Shown here piece by piece: positions 25,884 through 34,077 of a DNA stretch of 64,000 nt. This stretch comes from Rickettsiaceae bacterium. GTDB taxonomy: Bacteria > Pseudomonadota > Alphaproteobacteria > Rickettsiales > UBA1997. Within the stretch, counting starts at the first letter, position 1, and each line of letters begins with the position of its first letter. A model generated the notes under the pieces. That model saw only the letters and a program-made list of their open reading frames with translations. It ran no database searches and was not told the origin of the DNA. The translations under genes and the position numbers were made by a program. The stretch is taken from NCBI GenBank assembly GCA_021323225.1, contig JAJTCH010000004.1, positions 62,001 through 126,000 on the forward strand, given 5' to 3'.

Positions 25884-27697
25884 TGAAAAAGACTAAAGCT
25901 GTAACCAAAACCTCTTCCAAGCCAGTTCTTTTTTCTGACCATTTTGGAATTGATAAGAAAAGACTTGAGGAGCTTGGGATTTTTAATCCGATTCTTAATT
26001 TTGATACCAAACTTTTTGTTGAGCCGCTTTTATTAAAATCTAGCAAAAGCGAGATCATAAGAAATTCCATCGATAGCTATAACAAGTTTTTTGCTAATAT
26101 TCTTAAACTACTTCGCGCTTCAAAAGAAGAAGGTGACAAGATGTGGCGCGCTGCAAAAGGACTGGTTTATTTCCCAGAATATAAATCCACTTGTATTGGC
26201 TATGGATCTGATTCAATTCATGGGGCTGGTGCGGGCCGTGGATTAAGTGATCAAATATTAAAAGGGGCAAAAGATATAATTGATGCCGCTCAAGGAGACC
26301 CAGAAATTTTCTTGCTTGCTCCTTTATTAGAAAAGGGAATTGGGCCGGATTTGATAAGTGATATGACTCAGCGCCTCATTGATGATGAGATTTGCCAGTT
26401 TACTATTGATGCAATGAAGAAAATCAATCTTGTAGGCTATCATCCATATAAAACCAAGAGCGGAAATATTTATCTTCTTCCTTACAACTCTTTCTCAAAA
26501 TGCCCTGTCAAACTGTTGCCACTTGATATTCTTTCAGAATTACCGCTAGCAGACAACTTTGATATATGGCTGGTTGATATTGCCGATCGCAATTCTGAGC
26601 TTCGTGACAGTGTAAGTCTATTGATTGGTAAGATATGGTTTGAAGCTACAAAAGCTGAAAAAAAGGAAATGCTTCTTAATGAGATAAAAACCAATAAATC
26701 TTTCTTCATAGAAATTCTTAAAATTCTTCGCGAATATAGTTTTGAACATTACGACATAGAGAAAGACTATCAGGGGCTATACAGATGGCTTGAAAACAGC
26801 GAGCAATTTATAAATCTTGCAAACATCAAATTAAAAAATGTACCGCAAGAAAGCCAAGAGTCACTGCTATCGGTTGTTGAGGAAATAGTAAGAAATTTCC
26901 AGAATCTGATTGAGAAAAATGAGCTGTGGAGAATGTTCTGGACTAAGCACAAATCAAAACCACGCCATGTAAGAGAGCTTTATTCGCAAATGCTATTTTT
27001 CATGATGGCAAAAAGCTGGCTTTCGTCTAATACCATGGATATTGAGCTAATCAAGGATACTAATCAGGAAGTTAAACAATTAGAGTTCAACTTTATAATC
27101 AAAAACAAATTCAGCGTTACGGTTTTAGTTAAGCATTCAAATAATGCACAGCTGGAAAATGGTTACAAAAAACAGGCTACTTTAGGATTAAAAGGTGTTA
27201 AAGCCTTATTTGTTGTGATGAATTTTCATGAAGACAAATCCGATCAATTTATCTCAATCATCCAAAATCAGGAAGATTACTGCAAGATTATAGAAATTGA
27301 TGTTATCAATCGAGAGGATAACGAAAAAGATAAAGATGGTTTATCGCAACTTGAATCTGATTGGAACCTTGGTGATTTAAAAGATTGGGATTTGTTTGAA
27401 GAAGTGCCTTGGGATAATGATTATATTGAAGAAAAAAGGAAAGGCGGGCAAAACTCTTATCAAAAATACAAGCCGTTAAAGCAAAAAGTGGAAGAGTTAT
27501 GCAAAGAAGAATTAGAAAGTGGCTTTTATAAATCAGCGTCAAATCTATGTGAGGTTATCTCTCACAGAATTGAATCAGATTATCCAGAATTATTGGAAAA
27601 TTTTGAACCTTACCAAGTTCATTCAGATGATGGAGGCGGCTGGACAAAGCCAACTTTTTATGGTTGGTGCAATAATATTTTTAAACAATTCAAATAA
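25883..27697 (+). CDS. Large uncharacterised island protein, translationally coupled to the integrase
   Basis: 604 residues from the ATG that overlaps the integrase stop (TAATG). I do not recognise a named family. Conserved-looking blocks include 'GIFNPILNFDTKLFVEPLLL' near the N-terminus, 'STCIGYGSDSIHGAGAGRG' and 'EKGIGPDLISDMTQRLIDDE'. Around residues 410-445 the stretch 'LEFNFIIKNKFSVTVLVKHS' followed by a basic/polar helix could be a divergent PD-(D/E)XK-like core, but the acidic residues are not convincing. The C-terminus (about 515-604: 'YKPLKQKVEELCKEELESG', ending 'TKPTFYGWCNNIFKQFK') resembles DNA-binding tails of island proteins. There is no signal or membrane segment. Its position points to island maintenance or defence. 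Confidence 0.75.
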   Translation: MKKTKAVTKTSSKPVLFSDHFGIDKKRLEELGIFNPILNFDTKLFVEPLLLKSSKSEIIRNSIDSYNKFFANILKLLRASKEEGDKMWRAAKGLVYFPEYKSTCIGYGSDSIHGAGAGRGLSDQILKGAKDIIDAAQGDPEIFLLAPLLEKGIGPDLISDMTQRLIDDEICQFTIDAMKKINLVGYHPYKTKSGNIYLLPYNSFSKCPVKLLPLDILSELPLADNFDIWLVDIADRNSELRDSVSLLIGKIWFEATKAEKKEMLLNEIKTNKSFFIEILKILREYSFEHYDIEKDYQGLYRWLENSEQFINLANIKLKNVPQESQESLLSVVEEIVRNFQNLIEKNELWRMFWTKHKSKPRHVRELYSQMLFFMMAKSWLSSNTMDIELIKDTNQEVKQLEFNFIIKNKFSVTVLVKHSNNAQLENGYKKQATLGLKGVKALFVVMNFHEDKSDQFISIIQNQEDYCKIIEIDVINREDNEKDKDGLSQLESDWNLGDLKDWDLFEEVPWDNDYIEEKRKGGQNSYQKYKPLKQKVEELCKEELESGFYKSASNLCEVISHRIESDYPELLENFEPYQVHSDDGGGWTKPTFYGWCNNIFKQFK

Positions 27698-27702
27698 TTT
27701 TA

Positions 27703-27820
27703 TGATCACTAGTGGTTATAAATAATCACAAGTGATTAGGAATACTCTCAGGATTTTATTGGGTTCTATAAGAGCCAGATTTTGCAATCAGCAAGATTTG
27801 GTTATTAATCCCAATAAAAT
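27703..27820. promoter_or_regulatory. Control region with two palindromes upstream of the AlpA-like gene
   Basis: A 36-bp palindrome (arms TGATCACTAGTGGTTAT at 27703-27719 and ATAATCACAAGTGATTA at 27722-27738, 14 of 17 paired) is followed by a perfect 11-bp inverted repeat ATTTTATTGGG (27753-27763) / CCCAATAAAAT (27810-27820). They fit operators for the adjacent regulator or binding sites for the excision complex. Confidence 0.55.
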
Positions 27821-27826
27821 TTTCAA

Positions 27827-28030
27827 ATGACAAATCAAAAAAACCTCCTTCCAGAAACTGGATTTTTAAGACTCTCATCAATTCTAGAAATTTTCCCAAT
27901 TGGCAAAAGCACCTGGTGGCAAGGTGTTAAAGATGGCAAATTTCCTAAACCAATCAAACTTGGCAAGCGAACCACCGCTTGGAAAGTTGAAGACATCAAA
28001 GCCCTTATTGAAAAACACTCCAATCAATAA
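27827..28030 (+). CDS. AlpA-family phage/island regulator (excisionase-like)
   Basis: 67 residues, one winged-helix HTH: 'GFLRLSSILEIFPIGKSTWW' then the recognition segment 'GVKDGKFPKPIKLGKRTTAW' and 'KVEDIKALIEK'. AlpA proteins activate integrase genes or act as recombination directionality factors of P4-like elements. It precedes the zinc-ribbon gene by 5 bases. Confidence 0.93.
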   Translation: MTNQKNLLPETGFLRLSSILEIFPIGKSTWWQGVKDGKFPKPIKLGKRTTAWKVEDIKALIEKHSNQ

Positions 28031-28035
28031 GGGTT

Positions 28036-28569
28036 ATGGGCAAAAGAATTTATCCCCTCAACAGAATCAAATATTGGTATGGCTATGATGTGGACGATGT
28101 TTGTCGTCTTTATTCAAAACACAAGCTGCACCCAAAAACGGTTTTGGAATGGAAGAAGCAAGGATTGCAGGCGATTGATAACAGAAACCCAATTTTGTTT
28201 TACGGTTTTTGTCTTATCAAATTCTTAGGCAAAATGAACGAATCCAATAAATGCAAAACTGCCTTTGATGAAATTTTTTGTATGAAATGCAAAGAGGGAA
28301 AAAGACCGCTTAAAAGGCAAATTCAATTGATACCGGAAAACAGAACTTTTCTTAAGGTAAAGGCTGTTTGTCAAACTTGTAAAAATCAGATGTTTAAGAA
28401 CTACAAACTTGATGATTTGCAAAAAGTTAAGCGGACTTTTGCTGTGGTGGAGGTTTTGGAATTATATGATTATGAAATTCCCCCCTTAAAGACTCCTTTT
28501 TTTGTCCAAGCAAAAGATGACAAAAAAGAGTGCGAAAAAGAGCCAATTCAACCAGATTTATTTTTATGA
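28036..28569 (+). CDS. HTH/zinc-ribbon protein coupled to the second recombinase
   Basis: 177 residues, family not recognised. The N-terminal half (1-60) reads as a helix-turn-helix ('GYDVDDVCRLYSKHKLHPKT', then VLEWKKQGL). The middle holds a four-cysteine zinc ribbon, 'FCMKCKEG' and 'VCQTCKNQ' with about 36 residues between. The C-terminus is charged. Its stop overlaps the start of the recombinase gene (ATGA). Such pairing suggests a DNA-binding accessory factor for the recombinase. Confidence 0.7.
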   Translation: MGKRIYPLNRIKYWYGYDVDDVCRLYSKHKLHPKTVLEWKKQGLQAIDNRNPILFYGFCLIKFLGKMNESNKCKTAFDEIFCMKCKEGKRPLKRQIQLIPENRTFLKVKAVCQTCKNQMFKNYKLDDLQKVKRTFAVVEVLELYDYEIPPLKTPFFVQAKDDKKECEKEPIQPDLFL

Positions 28570-29588
28570 AAAAGAAAGAGAAACAAGATCAATTTAACCC
28601 TAAAAATGAGAGGATAAAATATCAATTTCGCATCCACACTAAAAGGGCCATAAAGAAAGATGAAAAAACCATTATTGCCGAGTTACAATATCTTAGGGAA
28701 TATGAGCTTTTTTCTTTTTTTGCCGATTTTGAAACTTACAACAGCACCAAAGCCGATAAGTATATTAACTATCTTTTCGACCAAGATTATTCTCTTTCCT
28801 ATATAAACGATGCCCTTAGAACTCTAAAAATTTTTCTGGTTTGGTTGGAAAGGCAAAAAGGCTATAGGAGTAAGATTCAATATAACGACATCGATTATCT
28901 AAACATTACCAATAACCAAAGAAGAGCATCTAAAGCCACCGAACATAAAAAATCATATAGCTTTGATCAGATAGTTAATACTATACGCCAAATGCCAGGC
29001 GAAACAATGATTGAGAGGAGAAATAAAGCAATAATTTCTGCCAATGCTCTTTGCAGTTTGAGAATTTCTGAACTTAGAACAGTTAAGCTCAAAAATTTGA
29101 TTGAGGAAGATGGTAAGTGTTTTATTCACATCAATCCTAAAGATATTGATTCCAAAACCGCCAAAGCAAGATATGCCGATTGCATTGGCCTACCCCAAGA
29201 TATTTTTGATAATGTTATTAATTGGAAAAACGAACTGGTAGCAAAATTTCAATTTGGCAGCAAAGACCCTTTATTTCCCAAAATTCCCAGCAATTTTAAT
29301 CAATTTAATTTGCTTGAAAGCACCATAACCAAAGAGGAAATAAAATCTGGTTCACAGATGAGAGATATTTTTAGAAATGCCTTTGAGAAAGCTGGATTGG
29401 AATATATCAACCCTCACAATTTCCGACATACCCGCGCCAGATTCGCAATGAAACAAAGCCCACAATATCTAAATGCAATTAGACAGTCTTTGGGACATAA
29501 AAACATTGATACAACTCTTAGTAGCTATGGAGAGCTTTCAATTGATGAGCAACGAGAAGTGATTGCTGGGGTGAAAATTGGAATATGA
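28566..29588 (+). CDS. Second tyrosine recombinase (XerC/D-like)
   Basis: 340 residues from the ATG at 28566, coupled to the preceding gene by an ATGA overlap. The N-terminal SAM-like core-binding domain (about 40-115) is followed by the catalytic domain with R in 'CSLRISELRTVKL', K in the beta-hairpin 'PKDIDSKTAKARY', H-x-x-R in 'HNFRHTRARFAM', and 'LGHKNIDTTLSSYGEL' with the late histidine and the tyrosine nucleophile. It is unlike the P4-type integrase, so the island carries two recombinases of different classes. Confidence 0.92.
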   Translation: MKKKEKQDQFNPKNERIKYQFRIHTKRAIKKDEKTIIAELQYLREYELFSFFADFETYNSTKADKYINYLFDQDYSLSYINDALRTLKIFLVWLERQKGYRSKIQYNDIDYLNITNNQRRASKATEHKKSYSFDQIVNTIRQMPGETMIERRNKAIISANALCSLRISELRTVKLKNLIEEDGKCFIHINPKDIDSKTAKARYADCIGLPQDIFDNVINWKNELVAKFQFGSKDPLFPKIPSNFNQFNLLESTITKEEIKSGSQMRDIFRNAFEKAGLEYINPHNFRHTRARFAMKQSPQYLNAIRQSLGHKNIDTTLSSYGELSIDEQREVIAGVKIGI

Positions 29589-29622
29589 AGATTGGAATAT
29601 AATTATTTGGCTTAAAACTTAA

Positions 29623-30066
29623 TTAAATTAAACCAATCTTTAAAACCTGGTCTTCAAATAAATAGTCAGAAAATTCAAAGTCATGAGTGCGTTTCTTAGA
29701 GGTCGTTTTTTGCGTATATAGATAAATATGTAAAACATTGCTAGAAGATTTTTGCTGAGCAAGGCCGCTAATTTGCTCTAATGTCATCAACCATATTCTC
29801 TCACTTTCCAAATCAACCAGTGCAACCAAATCTGCCGGTGAGTCTGCTCTTAAATACCAATCAAGGGCTAATTTGCCTTTGCCACCACCTTTCTTTGGTT
29901 GTAAATTAGTTTTGACTTGAATGGTGAAAGACTTTTTGGATTTTGCAGAATATGCAACTAAATCAATACCGCTATCCGTTGTTAATTGTGCGGATTCGAT
30001 ACCTTTTAATAACAATTTATATTGAACTAAAAGTTCTCCAGCCTTACCAATTTGGGTTGTCAGCAT
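29623..30066 (-). CDS. PD-(D/E)XK nuclease-like protein
   Basis: 147 residues. The start at 30066 is preceded by GGAG at a proper distance; the frame runs 5 codons further but only to a TTG. The core 'GKAGELLVQYKLLLKG' helix, 'DSGIDLVAYSAKSKKSFTIQ' and the following VKTN form the D-x(n)-Q-V-K pattern of PD-(D/E)XK nucleases with glutamine in place of the second acid. Such small proteins are frequent in phages and islands. The nuclease role is inferred. Confidence 0.65.
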   Translation of the reverse strand: MLTTQIGKAGELLVQYKLLLKGIESAQLTTDSGIDLVAYSAKSKKSFTIQVKTNLQPKKGGGKGKLALDWYLRADSPADLVALVDLESERIWLMTLEQISGLAQQKSSSNVLHIYLYTQKTTSKKRTHDFEFSDYLFEDQVLKIGLI

Positions 30067-30150
30067 TTTTAATCTCCACAAATGAATAAAGTAAAAATTG
30101 GCCGGAGAATAAAGATTTAGTCCATAATTAACAATTCAATAAACCTCATC

Positions 30151-30175
30151 ACCACATCTTCGTGGATGATGTGGT
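30151..30175 (-). terminator. Stem-loop at the end of the histidine kinase gene
   Basis: A perfect 8-bp inverted repeat ACCACATC/GATGTGGT (30151-30158, 30168-30175) with a 9-base loop touches the kinase stop codon. There is no T run on the minus side beyond TTTATT, so function as a terminator is tentative. Confidence 0.4.
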
Positions 30176-30840
30176 TATTTAAAACTCAAACAAAATTCAA
30201 CACCCTCGCCTTCTTTAGATTCGCAAGAAATATCCCCACCAAAAGCCTGCATTACTCTTTTACAAAACGGCAATCCCAACCCAGCGCCACCTTTTTTATT
30301 AGAGGTAAAGAAACTATCAAAAATAAACTCTAATTTATCCGCAGGAATACCAATCCCGTCATCTTTGAAATAAAGACATTTTTTATCACTATCCAACCAA
30401 ATATTAATCTTAGCTTTGTAATAAATTGAGTTTTTAATCAGGTTAAACAAAACAAAAATCATCAAAGTTTCATCACCTTTAAAAGTAAAATCATTTCTCA
30501 AATCAATATTAACTAAAGCCTTTTCCTTGCTGCTTTCAAAGGCATATTCCTTAACTGCCAAATTGACCACATTCACAATTGATAGATCAACAAAATTGGC
30601 CGTGTTAATTTCTTCATCTTTAATGTTTTGCAAGATTATATCGATAATTGATAACCCCCGAGAGGAGGAAGCAGATACCATATCCAAATATTCCATCGCC
30701 TCATTTAAGCAATTTCTAATGATGTAACAGCCATTCTTAACTGAGCCCAAAGGATTTCTCATTTCGTGAGCTATTGAAGAAGCGAGGCTTTTGAGATTTT
30801 TTATCTGATCTAAATTTGAATTGAGGTTTTGGTTTGTCAT
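30175..30840 (-). CDS. Orphan soluble histidine kinase
   Basis: 221 residues consisting only of a kinase core, without sensor or membrane part. The phospho-acceptor H-box is 'SSIAHEMRNPLGSVKNG' (H25), the N-box is 'FNLIKNSIYYKAKI', the G1 box 'FKDDGIGIPADKL', then 'FIFDSFFTSNKKGG' and the G2 box 'GAGLGLPFCKRVM'. All ATP-binding boxes are intact. No response regulator is adjacent, so it must either signal to a distant regulator or act as a decoy. The neighbouring promoter region is shared with the divergent XRE gene. Confidence 0.93.
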   Translation of the reverse strand: MTNQNLNSNLDQIKNLKSLASSIAHEMRNPLGSVKNGCYIIRNCLNEAMEYLDMVSASSSRGLSIIDIILQNIKDEEINTANFVDLSIVNVVNLAVKEYAFESSKEKALVNIDLRNDFTFKGDETLMIFVLFNLIKNSIYYKAKINIWLDSDKKCLYFKDDGIGIPADKLEFIFDSFFTSNKKGGAGLGLPFCKRVMQAFGGDISCESKEGEGVEFCLSFK

Positions 30841-30878
30841 AGTTAGGATGAATTAAAAATTGTATAAATACTGAATTT

Positions 30879-30907
30879 ATAACTAAATAAAGTCGCTATT
30901 TAGTTAT
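30879..30907. promoter_or_regulatory. Operator-like palindrome between histidine kinase and XRE regulator
   Basis: A perfect 11-bp inverted repeat ATAACTAAATA/TATTTAGTTAT with a 7-base centre lies in the 184-base divergent region and is a likely binding site of the HTH protein encoded at 31025. Confidence 0.6.
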
Positions 30908-31024
30908 GCTAAATTAATTACAGGCAGCAAAAGCGGTTTGCCTGTTTGCGGCTAAAAAAATTAAATGTCTTACCTTTAATGGGTAATCTTACTTAAAATA
31001 TATCATATTACATAAATAATAACA

Positions 31025-31288
31025 ATGTCAACTAGTAAAATTGAGAACACTATTACTCCCAAGCAATGCAAAGCTGCCCGAGCTTTTCTAGGTTGGTCAC
31101 AACAAGATTTAGCTGATAAAGTTAGAGTTGTTCAAAAAACGATTACTGATTTTGAGAGAGAAATTAGAACCCCGCAGAGAAGAATTGCGGAAGATATAAA
31201 GACAATTTTTGTTGAGGCGGGAATAAAATTTGAAAATGATGATGAAGGACAAGGAGCTAAGTTGTTGAAAGAGTTTGATGATAAGTAG
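31025..31288 (+). CDS. XRE-family HTH transcriptional regulator
   Basis: 87 residues. Helix-turn-helix of Cro/CI type: 'QCKAARAFLGWSQQDLADKV' then RVVQKTITDFERE (about 19-51), followed by 'RTPQRRIAEDIKTIFVEAGI' typical of small phage-type XRE proteins. It is divergent from the histidine kinase across a palindrome and probably autoregulates. Confidence 0.9.
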   Translation: MSTSKIENTITPKQCKAARAFLGWSQQDLADKVRVVQKTITDFEREIRTPQRRIAEDIKTIFVEAGIKFENDDEGQGAKLLKEFDDK

Positions 31289-31413
31289 TTTTATGCCTAA
31301 TGAAATAACTCGATTTTTTTGATTACCTAGGCTAGTCGGTATTTGTGATGATAATCCCTTGGTGGTCAACTCATTTAGTTTATTTAGTAAATTCAAAAAT
31401 TAATCCTTTATTT

Positions 31414-32248
31414 ATATGCAAAATTTAGAACAAAAAATTCTTGAAGAAGTAAAAAATCAAAGCCAGATTTAAACTTAATCAGAGAACTACTAAAAGACAA
31501 AATACCAGGTACAGCATCAAATTATAGATTTTATGATAGACTTCCTTGCTATGCCAAGAACCTTGAAACAATAAATCTTTTAAAAGAATTGGGATGGGAG
31601 CCAAACCTCACACTTCAAAGCATATTAGCTATTCTACTAGAAACAAAATGTGACAAATTAGCAGAGGAAATAGATAAAGATGAACTTAATTTTTATGCAA
31701 TAAATTCCTGCGGTGAAAATATATTGTTTGAACTCGCCCGTATAAATGATGATTGGGATGATGGTATAGAAAAATTTAGACTATTACTTTCCAGCAATAA
31801 ATTTGATGTCAATCAAAAGAATCATGTTGGCTATACAGTTCTACATCAAGCCGTTTCATTTGGATCAAAGGAAATTATAAAAATTTTAATTGAACACGGA
31901 GCCGATATTAATTCTCAAACAAAAAATGGAGAGACTCCATTGATGTTAGGGCTTGAAATTGATGAGCACTCTTGGGATACTGAATCGGAGGTTGAATTGG
32001 TGGAGTTGTTGTTAAGCTATAACCCTAAAATAGATTTAGAAAACGAATCTGGAGAAACCGCTTTCTGCATTGCTCTAGAAGGTACAATAGACTCTAGAAC
32101 GATGCAAAAATATAAAGATGTTTTTGATACAATATCAAATCATCTAACAAAAAAATCTCCAGAAATTTTTAACAAGCTAGCAGCAAAACACTTTCTTAGT
32201 CTTTATGAAGACAAAATTGATGCAATTAAAGCATCGTATAGATACTAA
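31414..32248 (+). pseudogene. Ankyrin-repeat protein interrupted by a frameshift in a poly-A run
   Basis: An ATG at 31414 opens 'MQNLEQKILEEVKNQSQI' and stops at 31470-31472. The frame one base over is open from 31445 and reads 'KPDLNLIRELLKDKIPG' and on into the ankyrin protein, whose only internal start before the repeats is a TTG at 31589. One extra A in the A6 run at 31451-31456 would join both into a protein of about 278 residues. Ankyrin repeats are visible at 'VNQKNHVGYTVLHQAVSFGS', 'IIKILIEHGADINSQTKNGE' and 'LLLSYNPKIDLENESGETAF'. It could be a real pseudogene, a slippage-dependent gene or a sequence error. The repeats suggest a host- or phage-protein-binding role. Confidence 0.8.
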
Positions 32249-32289
32249 TAACGATTATACGGTTTTTGAAATTGAACTAAAAACTAAAA

Positions 32290-33465
32290 ATGAATGATAA
32301 ACTTTCCCATCTAAGCACTGATGAGGTAGAGCAATTAATGAATGAATATTATCATCAAGGTAAGGGCGCAACGGAACTAATCACAAAATATAGAATAAAT
32401 GCCAGTCCAGGCAGTTTAGTCGGATTATTTCCTAACCTGATAAATTCCAATCTGTTTTGTCCATATTGCAAAAATACCAATATGGAAACTAAAAGACTTA
32501 GCAAATCAGCGCTGAAATATAGCACACAAAAACCCTTCTGCCCAAATTGCAAACATTCTTTAGAAAACGGCTGCTATTGCATCAACTGTAAACAGATAAG
32601 AGAATCAGAAAAGCTTAGGGTAGAAAAAATAAAGCGTAGAGCTATAGAAGAAATGGCTGACAATGAAAAAATTTGTGAAGTTGAAATTGACGATCTAACA
32701 CCCAAAGAAATCTTGCTACTACTTAGTTTAGTCAGACATTCTTTATCTGAAGACCTTTGTTTTGTAAGACCTTTTATCACAAAACCCTTCCCATTAACTC
32801 CATATTTTGATTTTACTCGCGAGGAAGTTTCCTCGCTTCATAGAAGGGGTTTTATTGCTATCAGCGGTCTCAGCTCTCTTGAATCTTGTACCTTCAATGA
32901 AGAAATGACCAGAGTTAAAGGATATTATCCTGATAAGGTGGTGTGGGAATTTTTACCAGGAATGGATTCTGAGGAGAAAAAATATTATATAAAAAGCCTA
33001 GAAGAACTAGCAGAAAACGAGAATGGAATGTCTCGTTGGGGAGATGAAATACCAATACTATGGAGACTAATTAACAAATATGAAGCCATAGAGTACTTTT
33101 TGTACCAACTTGGTTTAAGAGGATTTGCTCCAAAAATTGGGGACAAAACCCATACGGTTATTGAAAATTTACTTGAACACCACTCCATAGGACAAATATT
33201 TAATCTAATTTGGCAAGCAGCAAAAGATGTGGTTGATTATGCCCAGAGAAATAAAACTATTAAGCCTATCGCAGCAAACATGTTTATTGGCTCTCTGCAG
33301 AATAGATCAGATAGGGCTGTGGCAAACAAATGGCAAATCAAATGCTCTAGAAGAGATTTTGATTGTCCTCAAAGTGCAATGAGCTCTACTTTTTTTGATG
33401 TGATATTAGGAATTGGGGAGAGCGCCATTGAGAGGAAACCGCCCGAAAAAATTAATGCTGAATAA
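32290..33465 (+). CDS. Zinc-ribbon island protein, unknown
   Basis: 391 residues, no family recognised. Near the N-terminus is an acidic helix ('LSTDEVEQLMNEYYHQG') that may be a short HTH. Three cysteine pairs follow: 'FCPYCKN', 'FCPNCKH' and 'CYCINCKQ' (about 57-100), forming one or two treble/zinc-ribbon domains. The remaining ~290 residues are soluble and helical with no known motif. It follows the ankyrin gene by 41 bases. It is probably nucleic-acid binding; the role is unknown. Confidence 0.7.
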   Translation: MNDKLSHLSTDEVEQLMNEYYHQGKGATELITKYRINASPGSLVGLFPNLINSNLFCPYCKNTNMETKRLSKSALKYSTQKPFCPNCKHSLENGCYCINCKQIRESEKLRVEKIKRRAIEEMADNEKICEVEIDDLTPKEILLLLSLVRHSLSEDLCFVRPFITKPFPLTPYFDFTREEVSSLHRRGFIAISGLSSLESCTFNEEMTRVKGYYPDKVVWEFLPGMDSEEKKYYIKSLEELAENENGMSRWGDEIPILWRLINKYEAIEYFLYQLGLRGFAPKIGDKTHTVIENLLEHHSIGQIFNLIWQAAKDVVDYAQRNKTIKPIAANMFIGSLQNRSDRAVANKWQIKCSRRDFDCPQSAMSSTFFDVILGIGESAIERKPPEKINAE

Positions 33466-33514
33466 AGTAGTGAGGCTTAAAAACACTCAAAGCAATTAAT
33501 TCAAACCACTAAAA

Positions 33515-33963
33515 ATGCCAAAAACCAACCAAGAAACACGGGAGAACCCCCAAATCCTAATCTACCAAAGCGAAGATGGTAAAATAAAGTTTAATGTTGA
33601 ATTGCAGCAAGAAACTGTTTGGCTTAATCAAGAACAAATGGCGCTTTTATTTGGTAAGACTCAAAGCATAATAGAGCATATTCAAAATATTTTTAATAAG
33701 GTAAGCTTGACGAAAATGTGGTATGTCGAGATTTCCGACACGCTACTTCAGACGTTGCAATTAAAGGAAAAATGCAAGAAATTGATTCAAATATTATGAT
33801 CTTGGTGTTGTAATTTCTGTTGTCTATCACGTTAAATCAAAACAAGGTACTTCTATTTAGAATTTGGACAACAAATAAGCTTAAAGAATACATCATCAAA
33901 GGCTTTATTTTAAACGACGAAAGGTTTAAAGATGGCAAATCAATTAATTGCTTTGATGAATTA
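33515..33963 (+). pseudogene. Broken RhuM-family gene
   Basis: The first 50 codons ('ILIYQSEDGKIKFNVELQQE', 'TVWLNQEQMALLFGKTQS') match the RhuM/virulence-protein N-terminus. After 'IFNKV' the reading frame breaks. In other frames the family continues as 'DENVVCRDFRH', 'EIDSKYYDLGVVISV', 'FRIWTTNKLKEYIIKGFILN' and 'DERFKDGKSINCFDEL'. At least two frameshifts and an internal deletion are needed. RhuM genes often lie inside type I restriction loci, which fits the HsdS fragment that follows directly. Confidence 0.85.
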
Positions 33964-34077
33964 AAAAAAGCTAGAAACAACTACCAACAAAAACTAGCAA
34001 ACCCAGAAGAGCTAAAAAAATCAATTATACAAAAAATCTTCAATGGTGAGTTGCAAATGAAAAAATTATCGGCATGA
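33964..34077 (+). pseudogene. C-terminal tail of a type I restriction specificity subunit (HsdS)
   Basis: About 37 codons fused in frame behind the RhuM debris: 'NYQQKLANPEELKKSIIQKI' then FNGELQ. This is the standard conserved C-terminal helix end of HsdS (L-x-x-L-K-x-S-I-L-x-K-A-F-x-G-E-L). The target-recognition domains are absent. Its stop overlaps the start of the AlbA_2 gene (ATGA), an arrangement that probably survives from the intact hsd operon. Confidence 0.75.
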
